From Ligilactobacillus sp900765635 (GTDB lineage Bacteria > Bacillota > Bacilli > Lactobacillales > Lactobacillaceae): 64,000 nucleotides of DNA. Location: assembly GCF_949152225.1 (NCBI RefSeq), contig NZ_CASCJC010000001.1, positions 1,178,001 through 1,242,000 of the forward strand. Direction: 5' to 3'. A program made the position numbers and the translations under genes. Of this stretch, positions 9,451 through 17,632 are shown in pieces. Within the stretch, counting starts at the first letter, position 1; the number at the start of each line of letters is the position of its first letter. Below the pieces are notes generated by a model that was given only the letters and a program-made list of their open reading frames with translations, was not told the origin of the DNA and did no database searches.

Positions 9451-9771
9451 CTACTTAACACTGTTTAAAAATTCTTCAACTTGTTGTTTTGTTTTACGTT
9501 CTTTATTAACTAGACGAGCAATTTCTTTGCCATCACGATAAACAACAAAACTAGGAATCCCCATAATCATCAATTCTTGGCATAGATCAATATTTTCATC
9601 ACGATCAACTTTAATAAAAGTATAATCGCTATATTCTTTTTCTAAATTAGGCATTTCAGGTTTGATGAAAACACAATCTGGACACCAGTCAGCTGTAAAA
9701 AATAACACATATTGACCAGCTGATAATTCTTTTTCTAATTGTTCTTTATTCATTTTTGCAAGTAATTCCAT
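9451..9771 (-). CDS. Thioredoxin-family protein (YtpP-like)
   Basis: 106 residues forming a single thioredoxin fold. The redox motif is WCPDC (about residues 29-33), with Pro instead of the classical Gly, and the cis-proline loop reads GIPSF. There is no signal peptide, so it acts in the cytoplasm, probably as a thiol reductase of unknown substrate. The start follows AAGGAGA. It sits directly upstream of ytpR, the position of ytpP in Bacillus. Confidence 0.9.
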   Translation of the reverse strand: MELLAKMNKEQLEKELSAGQYVLFFTADWCPDCVFIKPEMPNLEKEYSDYTFIKVDRDENIDLCQELMIMGIPSFVVYRDGKEIARLVNKERKTKQQVEEFLNSVK

Positions 9772-9865
9772 TATAAATTTCTCCTTAAATTATTGTTCTT
9801 ATCAGTATTCTAACACATTTTTCATATAGAAACTGTTTTAATCAAAAAAATCGCCTTAAATTTTT

Positions 9866-10507
9866 TTAAAAATGAGCTTCAATTTTATAAATTGGTTGCC
9901 CTAAACTGCTAAATTTTTCTTCATATTCTGTCATCACATTATCAACCAAAGCTTGTTGATCGGCATGAAGATCTAACCAAACTCTTTCAAAATGCATTCC
10001 AAAATTATTTAAAGAACTCAATGAATACTCAAATAATCCCCGATTATCTGTTTTAAATTCCAAATGTCCATTTTCAGCTAAAATTATTTTATATTGTTCT
10101 AAAAACGAAGCATATGTTAGTCTTCTTTTTTCTTGCCGTTTTTTAGGCCATGGATCTGAGAAATTCAAATAAATTCCAGCAACTTCATTTTCTTCAAAAA
10201 ATTCTGTCAATCCACTACCATTAGCACAAACTAATTGTAAATTAGGTAGTTGTTCTTCCAATTGTTTCTTTAATGCAATCCCTGTAGCAACGGTTTGCAT
10301 CTCTAACCCTATGAAGTTGAATTCTGGATATTTTTTAGCCATTTCAACAATAAAACGTCCTTTTCCCATTCCAACTTCAATGAATAAAGGTGCTTGCTTT
10401 GCAAAGCGACTTTGCCAGTTTCCTTTTAAATCTTGTGGACGTGTCACCACATATTCTGGATGTGCATCAATCAATGGTTTTGCCCAAGGTTTATTACGTA
10501 ATCTCAT
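9866..10507 (-). CDS. trmB: tRNA (guanine-N7-)-methyltransferase
   Basis: 213 residues. A Rossmann SAM-binding core has motif I EVGMGKGRFI and the TrmB signature NFSDPWPKKRQEKRRLT near residues 115-131. It makes m7G46 in tRNA variable loops. The start at 10507 (MRLRNKPWA, the usual family start) has GGAGG 4 bp upstream; a longer frame from 10534 would overlap a terminator hairpin. It lies downstream of the kinase-fold gene, as in Bacillus trmB/ytmP. Confidence 0.96.
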   Translation of the reverse strand: MRLRNKPWAKPLIDAHPEYVVTRPQDLKGNWQSRFAKQAPLFIEVGMGKGRFIVEMAKKYPEFNFIGLEMQTVATGIALKKQLEEQLPNLQLVCANGSGLTEFFEENEVAGIYLNFSDPWPKKRQEKRRLTYASFLEQYKIILAENGHLEFKTDNRGLFEYSLSSLNNFGMHFERVWLDLHADQQALVDNVMTEYEEKFSSLGQPIYKIEAHF

Positions 10508-10517
10508 AATTCCTCCA

Positions 10518-10561
10518 TTAAAAACAAGGGACAAAGGCTAACATAGACCTTTGTCCCTTGT
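10518..10561 (-). terminator. Strong Rho-independent terminator between ytmP-like gene and trmB
   Basis: A 14-15 bp near-perfect stem (ACAAGGGACAAAGG with its complement) is followed on the minus strand by TTTTTA. It ends just before the trmB ribosome binding site, so it could also act as an attenuator of trmB. Confidence 0.85.
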
Positions 10562-10572
10562 CTTAGCATTCT

Positions 10573-11370
10573 TTATAAAAATTTTTGTTGTTTAATAATC
10601 TCAGATAATTTTAGTATGTCTTGGTTCATTTCATTGAAACGACCACGCTGGTTACTTTTTTTAATTGCTAGTAGCAAGTTAGCCATCGCATACCATTCGA
10701 CACGAAATCGCATCTGCTGTGTAAGTTGATCATTTGTAAAATACTCTCTTAGCCACTGCTCCCAATCTACGCGCGGGACATATTGACACATTAACATGCT
10801 GATATCCATGGCGGGATCCGCTATTATTGCAGATTCCCAATCGACCAAGTACAGTTTATTAGTTTCAGATAACAACCAATTTTTATGATTTAAATCACCG
10901 TGACAAACTTCATATTCACTACGTAAAACACTAGGTTGACTTGCACGCAAACGATTAGCAACATCTTTTAATAAAGGATGTTGTCGTAATGAACTAGGTA
11001 AGCCACGAAAATAACGATTTAAAACCTCACTTGGTGTAACGATTTGTCCTCCAACTTGATAAAGCATCTTTTTTAAAAGCTGTGAATGGTGCACACGATA
11101 AAGTAATGCAGCGACTTGAGGACTAGTCATTTCCTGTCTAGTTAAACATCTACCATTCAGCCATTCTTGAGCTGTTAATGTTTCACCGGTATTCATTCGT
11201 TTGGACCAAATCAAACGCGGGGTAATCTTTTCCAAGGATAAAGCTGCTAGAAAAGGCGATGTATTGCGCTTTAAGAACACTTTTTCATCTTTGTTGATTC
11301 CCATGTATGCCGCACCAGTCTCACCGCCGATTGGAAGAATTTGCCAGCCATTTTCAAAATCGAAATCCAT
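10573..11370 (-). CDS. Choline/aminoglycoside kinase-fold phosphotransferase (YtmP-like)
   Basis: 265 residues with an APH/choline kinase fold. The catalytic loop CHGDLNHKNW is near residues 155-165 and the metal-binding YLVDWESA near 176. The substrate is unknown. Homologues sit next to trmB in Bacillus (ytmP) and many lactobacilli. The neighbourhood says nothing decisive about its job, and an antibiotic-resistance role should not be assumed. The start follows a GGAGGAAG site. Confidence 0.85.
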   Translation of the reverse strand: MDFDFENGWQILPIGGETGAAYMGINKDEKVFLKRNTSPFLAALSLEKITPRLIWSKRMNTGETLTAQEWLNGRCLTRQEMTSPQVAALLYRVHHSQLLKKMLYQVGGQIVTPSEVLNRYFRGLPSSLRQHPLLKDVANRLRASQPSVLRSEYEVCHGDLNHKNWLLSETNKLYLVDWESAIIADPAMDISMLMCQYVPRVDWEQWLREYFTNDQLTQQMRFRVEWYAMANLLLAIKKSNQRGRFNEMNQDILKLSEIIKQQKFL

Positions 11371-11431
11371 TTAGCAACTTCCTCCTAAACTCGATAACTA
11401 GTATAAGTCTACAAAATTCTTGCAACCTGTG

Positions 11432-12625
11432 TCAAGCAACTTTTTTTAGTCGCAAATTCAAGTACTTGAATGCAAGAAAATAACTTTCTAAAATCAAGAT
11501 GACTATCATCAATGTAAACATACTTATATTTTTAATAGCAACTAAACTGCTTAAACTAAAAATTAAAGTCGTTATACTCAAAAGCTTAAAGACTAAAATT
11601 TTAAAAGCTTGCTGTTTACTTTCAAGTGTTAAAGGATACAGATACGTAAATACTATTTCATCATAACTGAAATACATTGGCATTATTTGAAAACCGATTA
11701 AATAGACAAATAATATCGCAATAAAAAGGCCAAATCTGACGTCATTAACAAAAAACAAAATCACAGTACCTAAAATAGTCAATCGTCCATACAATCCACT
11801 ATATTGACCATTTCTAAAGAAATCGCGCCAAAATAAATAACTATACGGTTCGACTTTGAAAGCTTTAGGTAATAGTTTATCTAGATATTTACGTCTTTTA
11901 GCTTTAGATTGAACATAAGGAACATCGGTAAATAAATTAAAGAAGCGGTACACTTGGTAAAGACGCTTATTTTCGCGTTCAATCATCTTATCCCATAACA
12001 AATTAGATTTTAGCTTACTTTTCTTATAGGTTACAAATAAAAATACAAGCAACCATAAAATTCCTAAATACGTGGACACCCATAAACAACTGGCCAAAGC
12101 TAATATTTGCCCGTCTACCTTTGCCATTATGTTTTTAGATGTTAACGGGATATATAAAAACAATTTTTGCCAATAAAGATCTAGGCTTTTTAATCCAATC
12201 TGTAAAATAAACACTAAAATCACTTCAAATAATGTAAAATGCAAAGCAACCATTAAAAAAGGTACTAAGACAAATAACACCAGTAATTGACTACACCAAC
12301 TTAATAACATACTTCGCAGCCAAGCTTTGTGTAAATATTCTTTCATTTCTTCTTCTTTGGGTAATAAAAAAACAATATCAGCTGGTTTTACTAAAGTTGC
12401 TAGTGTACCTAGTTGTAAAGTACAAAGTAATACTACTAAAACTATTGGTTTAGCCCACCACAAATATAGTTCAGGTGATAAGCTTTTTAAAAAATTAGAG
12501 TAACTTAAGCTTAATGCGCCTAATAAAAATAAAACAGCAATCATAAAATGATCGTTAAAGACATAACGTAAATATTTACTCAACATCTTATGATATCGAT
12601 AAGTACGTTTATTCCATAACTCCAT
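11432..12625 (-). CDS. ecsB: ABC transporter permease EcsB
   Basis: 397 residues with about eight to ten hydrophobic segments and Lys/Arg-rich loops, matching EcsB. It pairs with the ATPase encoded immediately upstream to form the Ecs complex, which in Bacillus influences protein secretion and intramembrane proteolysis. Its start lies 17 bp inside ecsA and is preceded there by GGAGGGA, so the two are translationally coupled. Confidence 0.93.
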   Translation of the reverse strand: MELWNKRTYRYHKMLSKYLRYVFNDHFMIAVLFLLGALSLSYSNFLKSLSPELYLWWAKPIVLVVLLCTLQLGTLATLVKPADIVFLLPKEEEMKEYLHKAWLRSMLLSWCSQLLVLFVLVPFLMVALHFTLFEVILVFILQIGLKSLDLYWQKLFLYIPLTSKNIMAKVDGQILALASCLWVSTYLGILWLLVFLFVTYKKSKLKSNLLWDKMIERENKRLYQVYRFFNLFTDVPYVQSKAKRRKYLDKLLPKAFKVEPYSYLFWRDFFRNGQYSGLYGRLTILGTVILFFVNDVRFGLFIAILFVYLIGFQIMPMYFSYDEIVFTYLYPLTLESKQQAFKILVFKLLSITTLIFSLSSLVAIKNISMFTLMIVILILESYFLAFKYLNLRLKKVA

Positions 12626-13358
12626 CGTGTTGTCCCTCCTGTGTCATGGTCAAGTAAATATCTGCCAAAGCATTTTGTCCTTGGCCATAGTTTTCCTGAA
12701 GTTGCGCCAATGTTCCCGTTGCTTTAATTTGTCCTTGATCTATCAACACAAAGCAATCACAAACTTCTTGTGCTGTACTCAAAACGTGGGTTGACATTAA
12801 AACTGCTGCTCCACGCCGCTTTTCTGTAGCAATTAAATCTAATAAATCACGTGTTGCCAACGGATCTAAACCTAAAAACGGCTCGTCAATTATAAACAAG
12901 CTAGCCTCTGTTAGAAAAGCACAAACAATCATTACTTTTTGCTTCATTCCTTTAGAAAAATTAGCTGGAAACCACTCTAATTTATTGGCTAATCTAAATG
13001 TTTTAAGTAAAGCATTAGCTTTATTCCAAGCTTTTTTAGAATCTAAATCATACGCCATCATGGTCAATTCTAAATGTTCTTTGAGAGTCAATTCTTCATA
13101 CAAAATAGGCGTTTCCGGAATATAAGCAATCTTTTTTTTATATTCTTGTGGATTAGTTTGTAAACTTACACCATCTAAAGTGATTTGCCCTTTATATGGT
13201 CTTAACAAACCAATAATATGATTAATGGTTGTTGATTTACCTGCCCCATTAAGTCCAATTAAGCCTACTAGTTGCCCTTGTTTAACTTCAAATGAGATAT
13301 CTTTTAAAACGGGGATTTTACCGTACCCCCCTACTAAGTTTTCAACTTTTAATGTCAT
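12609..13358 (-). CDS. ecsA: ABC transporter ATP-binding protein EcsA
   Basis: 249 residues, a single nucleotide-binding domain. Walker A is GLNGAGKST (about residues 36-44), the signature is FSKGMKQK (about 132-139) and Walker B is LFIIDEPFLGLD, followed by a switch His in STHV. It powers EcsB at the membrane. GTG/ATG choice: the ATG at 13358 follows AAGGAAGG. It is divergent from hit, the same arrangement as Bacillus ecs/hit. Confidence 0.95.
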   Translation of the reverse strand: MTLKVENLVGGYGKIPVLKDISFEVKQGQLVGLIGLNGAGKSTTINHIIGLLRPYKGQITLDGVSLQTNPQEYKKKIAYIPETPILYEELTLKEHLELTMMAYDLDSKKAWNKANALLKTFRLANKLEWFPANFSKGMKQKVMIVCAFLTEASLFIIDEPFLGLDPLATRDLLDLIATEKRRGAAVLMSTHVLSTAQEVCDCFVLIDQGQIKATGTLAQLQENYGQGQNALADIYLTMTQEGQHDGVME

Positions 13359-13525
13359 TAAGTAAATCCTTCCTTAATTAATTTCTTTTAAAATTATACC
13401 ACGCTTTTGCAAGCGACTTAAGTCTTGGTTTTTCTCAAAAAATCTCAATTGGACGAATCATTATTTTGTCTCTTCTCTTGTTTAGTGTATACTTAAAGTG
13501 ATAAAAGAAAGTGAGGCTCCAAAAT

Positions 13526-13954
13526 ATGGACAATTGTATTTTTTGTAAAATTATTGCAGGAGAAATTCCTAGTACTGTGATTTATGAAGATGAAGTTGTT
13601 AAAGCGTTTTTAGATATTTCACAAGTAACCCCAGGTCATACTTTGGTAATTCCTAAAAAACATGTTAAAGATATTTTTGAGTATGATACTCAATTAGCTG
13701 CAGATGTATTTGCCCGTATTCCTAAAATTGCAAAAGCATTAAAGAAATTTGCTCCAGATGTTGCAGGCTTAAACATTATTAATAATAATGGTGCTGTAGC
13801 TTATCAATCGGTTTTCCATTCTCATATCCATTTGGTTCCACGTTATGGCAAAGAAGATGGTTTTGCAATGACATTTGCCGATAATAGTGCTGATTATACA
13901 CCCGAAAAATTAGCAAATATTGCCCAAAGTATTAAGAATAACTTGGAGGATTAA
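13526..13954 (+). CDS. hit: HIT-family hydrolase Hit
   Basis: 142 residues. It carries the Cys-x-x-Cys zinc-type start (CIFCKI) and the histidine triad HSHIHLVP near residue 100, giving nucleotide phosphoramidase or hydrolase activity on adenylated substrates. The ATG at 13526 (MDNCIFCK) is the family start; an in-frame GTG at 13511 lies within the ribosome binding region. It is followed after 2 bp by a small YhaH-like gene and then prsA. Confidence 0.95.
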   Translation: MDNCIFCKIIAGEIPSTVIYEDEVVKAFLDISQVTPGHTLVIPKKHVKDIFEYDTQLAADVFARIPKIAKALKKFAPDVAGLNIINNNGAVAYQSVFHSHIHLVPRYGKEDGFAMTFADNSADYTPEKLANIAQSIKNNLED

Positions 13955-13956
13955 AT

Positions 13957-14253
13957 ATGAAAAAATCACTTAAAGTTATCGCATTGGCAGGGGCATTAGT
14001 GGGTGTTGCATATATCAAGCGCGATGTTTTATTCGACAAATGTCTAACCTATTCCAAAAAAATCGATTCTTTTGTAGACAACGTTAAAACACTTGAAAGC
14101 AGTAGTCGCCAAGTTAAAGAAAATTTTTTAAATCTTAGCTCTGAACTCAATAATTCTAGCGAAGTTTTAAGTTCTTTAATTGAAGACATCAGCAAATATA
14201 GTATACAAACTGGCGAAATTTTAGATAAAATTAATCAAAAAATCATAAAATAG
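13957..14253 (+). CDS. Small YtxH/YhaH-like protein
   Basis: 98 residues. An N-terminal hydrophobic segment (about residues 7-20, ALAGALVGVAYI) precedes a helical, charged region with coiled-coil character. I recognise no catalytic motif. It lies between hit and prsA, exactly where Bacillus carries yhaH, and its layout fits that YtxH-type family. Hit and this gene are 2 bp apart and surely co-transcribed. Confidence 0.75.
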   Translation: MKKSLKVIALAGALVGVAYIKRDVLFDKCLTYSKKIDSFVDNVKTLESSSRQVKENFLNLSSELNNSSEVLSSLIEDISKYSIQTGEILDKINQKIIK

Positions 14254-14421
14254 TTCTAATTGTTACATGTTTTCGAATTTTTGTTGAATTTATCTTGTTT
14301 TTTTAAAATTTTTGCGCTTTCTATGCCCTATTATGGTATAGTTATAAAAGTTAGTGGCATGTTCATTTAACATGCTCGTCGACAACTTATTTAAATTTTT
14401 ATGAAATGGATGTGTTTTGCT

Positions 14422-15324
14422 ATGAAAAAATGGCTAATCGGTTTAGCCGGTCTTTGCATGGCTGTCAGCTTGTCAGCTTGCTCAAAAACGGTAGCAACTA
14501 CTTCAGGTGGTAAGATTACCGAAAGCGAATACTATAAAAAAATGAAGGAAAGTTCTACTGGTAAACAAGTTTTACAACAAATGATTTTAAACGATGTTTT
14601 AGAACATGATTATGGTAGCAAAGTTTCTGATAAAGCCGTTGATGCTGAATATAACACTTATAAGGAACAATATGGTGATAGCTTTGGAACTATCCTTTCG
14701 CAAAATGGCTATACCAAATCTTCTTTTAAAGAAGATAACATTCGCCCTAACTTGTTATTAGAACAAGCCATCATTGCGAATACTAAGTTCACAAAGAAAA
14801 AGCTTGAAAAACAATGGAAAGAATATCAACCAAAAATTACAGTTGCTCATATCTTAGTTGATAATGAAGATACTGCTAAGACGATTATTTCTGATCTTCA
14901 AAAAGATGGCAGTTACAAAAACTTCAAAAAATTAGTCAAGAAGTATTCAACCGATACCGGAACCAAGAGCGATGGTGGTAAATTACCTGCATTTGATAAC
15001 ACAGATACTTCTTTAGTAACTGAATTCAAGGATGCTGCTTTTAAATTAAAACAAGGTCAATTTACAACTGAACCTGTTAAAACAGATTATGGTTATCATG
15101 TTATTTACTGTATCAAAAATCCTGGCAAAAAAGGTACTATGAAAGATCATGAAAAAGAATTAAAACAACAAATTGCAAAAGAAATCATGAATTCTGATAC
15201 AACTAAAGTTCAAAGCGTTGTTTCTAAAGTCTTAAAGAATGGTAAAGTTTCTATCAAGGATTCTGATTTGAAAGATATCTTAGCAGATTATCTTGATACT
15301 TCATCATCTTCATCAAACAAATAA
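14422..15324 (+). CDS. prsA: Foldase lipoprotein PrsA
   Basis: 300 residues. A signal peptide ends in the lipobox LSAC (Cys near residue 20), so the mature protein is a membrane-anchored lipoprotein outside the cell. A parvulin-type PPIase domain (VAHILV, then GGKLPAF and YGYHVIY) occupies about residues 130-235, flanked by SurA/NC-like regions. It helps secreted proteins fold. The ATG at 14422 gives the proper signal peptide; an in-frame ATG at 14401 has no ribosome binding site. Its terminator is split by an insertion sequence. Confidence 0.96.
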   Translation: MKKWLIGLAGLCMAVSLSACSKTVATTSGGKITESEYYKKMKESSTGKQVLQQMILNDVLEHDYGSKVSDKAVDAEYNTYKEQYGDSFGTILSQNGYTKSSFKEDNIRPNLLLEQAIIANTKFTKKKLEKQWKEYQPKITVAHILVDNEDTAKTIISDLQKDGSYKNFKKLVKKYSTDTGTKSDGGKLPAFDNTDTSLVTEFKDAAFKLKQGQFTTEPVKTDYGYHVIYCIKNPGKKGTMKDHEKELKQQIAKEIMNSDTTKVQSVVSKVLKNGKVSIKDSDLKDILADYLDTSSSSSNK

Positions 15325-15365
15325 AGCCAGCTATAATAAAAGCATCGGCACTAAAAAATAAAGAG

Positions 15366-15375
15366 CTCTCTTACT
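15366..15375 (+). terminator. Left arm of the prsA terminator, separated from its right arm by an IS
   Basis: CTCTCTTACT here is complementary (one G-U) to AGTAAGAGGG at 17281-17290, which is followed by seven T. The two arms are separated by the 15390-17267 insertion, which landed in the terminator loop. Confidence 0.7.
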
Positions 15376-15428
15376 AAAAAATGGCACTATGTCCTGTCAA
15401 GTATACAGTTTAAATATATAAAAATTGG

Positions 15429-15632
15429 TTATGCGACCTGATTGCGGAATTGTTCCGCTGTTAGGTCGTTTTTTGATGCATATGCTTTCTGTTTATTGAA
15501 ATATTTAATTCCATCTTCTACCAATTGTTCTAACTCTTTAAATGATCGAGGTCGAGGATGACGTGCTAGCCAAAGAAGCTTAAAATCATTCCACCATCTT
15601 TCAATTGGTGAATTCTCCCATGGATGCCCAGG
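15429..15632 (-). pseudogene. C-terminal fragment of outer IS3-family transposase (OrfB)
   Basis: About 68 codons remain, ending at the stop at 15429. They include the last catalytic Glu region (GHPWENSPIERWWNDFK) and a typical C-terminal YFNKQKAYASK stretch of IS3-family DDE transposases. The reading frame is cut at its 5' side by the left end of the inner IS. Confidence 0.85.
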
Positions 15633-15671
15633 TGAAGTGCAACAAAAAAGTTAGACAAAAATAAAATATTT

Positions 15672-16556
15672 TTAAGCAGCTAAGACATGGGTTCGGTAAT
15701 CAACCGGACTCATGTTTTTTGTTTTATTGGAAATTCGATCATTATTGTACCAATTGGCATACTTGTTAAAGAACTGTGTGAACTGAGAAATATTCTTACA
15801 CTTCTTTATTTCAGGCTGTGATTCAACTTTAAAAAGATGGAAAAAACTTTCCATTGGAGCGTTATCTAGGCAGTTTCCCTTACGGGACATACTTTGAATT
15901 AAACCTAATGAATCAATCTTTTCACGATAATAGTCTAATTGGTAGTGCCATCCTTGGTCAGAATGGATAATTGGATTAAAGTTATTGGGGAGATTATCCT
16001 CAAACTGACTTAATGTATCCATAATCAACAGTTTATTTGAGCTTTGGCTAACAGAAGTGGCTAAAACTTCTTTGGTAGCTTGATCTAAAATGACTGACAT
16101 GTAAGCCCAGGTCGAATTACCTAAACGTACTTGTGAAACATCCGTATGAAGAACAGTAAAAGGAGATGTAGCATCAAATGTTTGGTTTAACAAGTTATCA
16201 GCTACCTTACCAACTGTACCTTTATAAGAAGAATAGTGATTATTTTTACGGCAATTATACATACCTGGTTGTACACCTAATTCATTCATTAAGCGACGTA
16301 AAGTAGCTTCAGCCATGTGATAAAGAAGTGGCATTATACGGCGATAGCCGTATGTGTAAGAATCTCTCCATTTACCTTTTTCCGCTATTTCCTTGATTAC
16401 CACCTTAACATCAGCATACTTATCATTTTTATTGATGATACGTTTGCGTTCGTCGTAATAAGTCGGTCGCTTCAAGTCGATCGTTTTTAGAAGCTCACCA
16501 ATCCCATATCGTTCCTTTTTTGGCAAGTTTTGTTGGTCCACCCTGATCTGATCCAC
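15672..16556 (-). CDS. IS3-family transposase OrfB (DDE)
   Basis: 294 residues, an integrase-core transposase. The DDE residues are in HTDVSQ, IHSDQGW and NAPMESFF, with the C-terminal WYNNDRIS motif usual in the family. The GTG at 16556 follows AAGGAG; in IS3 elements OrfB is often made as an OrfAB frameshift fusion, and the OrfA stop lies 3 bp upstream in another frame. The frame is intact, but its OrfA partner carries a stop codon. Confidence 0.93.
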   Translation of the reverse strand: MDQIRVDQQNLPKKERYGIGELLKTIDLKRPTYYDERKRIINKNDKYADVKVVIKEIAEKGKWRDSYTYGYRRIMPLLYHMAEATLRRLMNELGVQPGMYNCRKNNHYSSYKGTVGKVADNLLNQTFDATSPFTVLHTDVSQVRLGNSTWAYMSVILDQATKEVLATSVSQSSNKLLIMDTLSQFEDNLPNNFNPIIHSDQGWHYQLDYYREKIDSLGLIQSMSRKGNCLDNAPMESFFHLFKVESQPEIKKCKNISQFTQFFNKYANWYNNDRISNKTKNMSPVDYRTHVLAA

Positions 16557-16558
16557 AA

Positions 16559-17077
16559 TTATTGTTTTCTCCTTAGCTTTGAGGGTCCGAACAGGGTCAA
16601 CGATTTTTTTAAGATATCACGCTCCATTTTGGCTTGACGTAATTCACTCTTTAGTGCCGCAATTTCATCACTTTCCTTTTTTAAAATTTTACGTGCATCC
16701 TTCTTTGTCATTTTTGACATCTTACTTGGCCTACCTTTCTTCTTGGGTTTCAAGACCTCAGATCCACCTTCCATAAACAACTTCAACCAACTAGATATCT
16801 ATGAACACAAAAGATTATGGGAAGACGCCACTTTGGACATTGAAACATCATTATTTAGGTAGTAGTTTATCACACGAAGTTTAAAATCAACAGTAAATTT
16901 ACGTTTGAAATGTCGTAATTTCAACCCTTCGGGTCCTTTTAAATAGTATACAGTCCACCATTTTTTTAAGGTATCCTTTGGTAAAGAATACTTATTTTCT
17001 AGATATCGTTGTGAACAGCCAGTATCTAGGTATTCTTGAATAAGATCTAATTTGAATTTTTGAGTATATTTAGTCAT
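16559..17077 (-). pseudogene. IS3-family OrfA interrupted by an in-frame TAG
   Basis: The frame starts MTKYTQKFKL at 17077 and continues to 16559. It contains a helix-turn-helix (YSLPKDTLKKWW) in the first half and a second HTH-like region and leucine-rich coiled coil (EIAALKSELRQAKMERDILKK) in the second. A TAG at 16799-16801 divides the frame with no frameshift. Unless it is suppressed, the element cannot make full OrfA or OrfAB. Confidence 0.85.
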
Positions 17078-17133
17078 ACGAAAAAAGCACCTCACAATCG
17101 CTAGACTTTGTCTAACAATTGTAAGGCACTTCA

Positions 17134-17205
17134 AATACTCGTCTTCTTTACTTCTTTTAAAATAGCTAATTTTTGTTCTGGACTAAATTTTGGTTTTCTT
17201 CCCAT
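17134..17205 (-). pseudogene. N-terminal fragment of outer IS3-family OrfA
   Basis: Twenty-four codons starting MGRKPKFSPEQKLAILKEV, a standard IS3 OrfA N-terminus, with GGAGG upstream of the ATG at 17205. The frame ends at the inner IS. It belongs to the same dead outer element as the 15429-15632 fragment. Confidence 0.8.
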
Positions 17206-17280
17206 AAAAAAAATATCCTCCAAGTATACGATGATTTTATATATTTCATCTGTATACTTAGAAGGCATTATAGCCAATTC

Positions 17281-17297
17281 AGTAAGAGGGTTTTTTT
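17281..17297 (+). terminator. Right arm and T-run of the split prsA terminator
   Basis: AGTAAGAGGG followed by seven T. It is complementary to 15366-15375 upstream of the insertion. Confidence 0.7.
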
Positions 17298-17632
17298 ATT
17301 TTAAAAAGTTAAGCTCAATAACTTTATATACCTGTTTTTACAAAAAAATTAGGACTGCTAACAATTCTAGCAATCCTAAAAATTACATACTCAATTAATA
17401 TAACCTTTGTAAAGTTTTCAAATGCGCCTTAGCTTACCTTGAATACAGAATATATTTTTATACAAGTATATTTCTAAAAGTAAATTTATATTTTATGAAA
17501 AACATAGTAAATCAGATTTTAAATTTATATACAAAAATAAATGTCAATAACCATCTCACTAAAAAAATGATGGTCATAAAGAATAAAGTTTTTAGGTCAA
17601 AGCATTACCAAACATATCCCTTACAGCTAGAT
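17298..17632. other. AT-rich intergenic stretch without a credible gene
   Basis: The stretch contains a clear minus-strand terminator (17344-17378) and a weaker hairpin near 17541-17575 (ATGACCATC with GATGGTTAT). A plus-strand 71-codon frame at 17495 lacks a ribosome binding site and overlaps the broken gene on the other strand, so I do not call it. Confidence 0.6.
17344..17378 (-). terminator. Rho-independent terminator (minus strand)
   Basis: AGGATTGCTA pairs with TAGCAGTCCT (one wobble) across a 7-nt loop and is followed by seven T. It lies about 250 bp past the frameshifted gene and would stop its transcript before the IS. Confidence 0.8.

Larger units (their letters stand above)
15633..17133 (-). 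mobile_element. Inner IS3-family element (about 1.5 kb)
   Basis: The terminal repeats TGAAGTGC...GTTAGACAAA match at both ends, with a 9-nt variable part between the two blocks. The element has the OrfA/OrfB layout on the minus strand. No target-site duplication is visible: the flanks read CCCAGG on the left and AATACT on the right. This fits loss of adjacent DNA after insertion into the outer element. Confidence 0.85.
15390..17267 (-). mobile_element. Outer IS3-type element, gutted and interrupted by a second IS
   Basis: The ends are related inverted repeats: both read, going inward, CCT-x3-(C/T)AAGTATACAG. The outer termini begin TG and end CA. Only an N-terminal transposase fragment (17134-17205) and a C-terminal fragment (15429-15632) of the outer element remain; the middle of its coding region is gone and a 1.5-kb IS occupies the site. 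Confidence 0.75.

Noticed and set aside
10573..11370. Aminoglycoside resistance gene
   Set aside because: The fold is shared with choline and fructosamine kinases and the trmB neighbourhood is conserved housekeeping context; nothing points to resistance.
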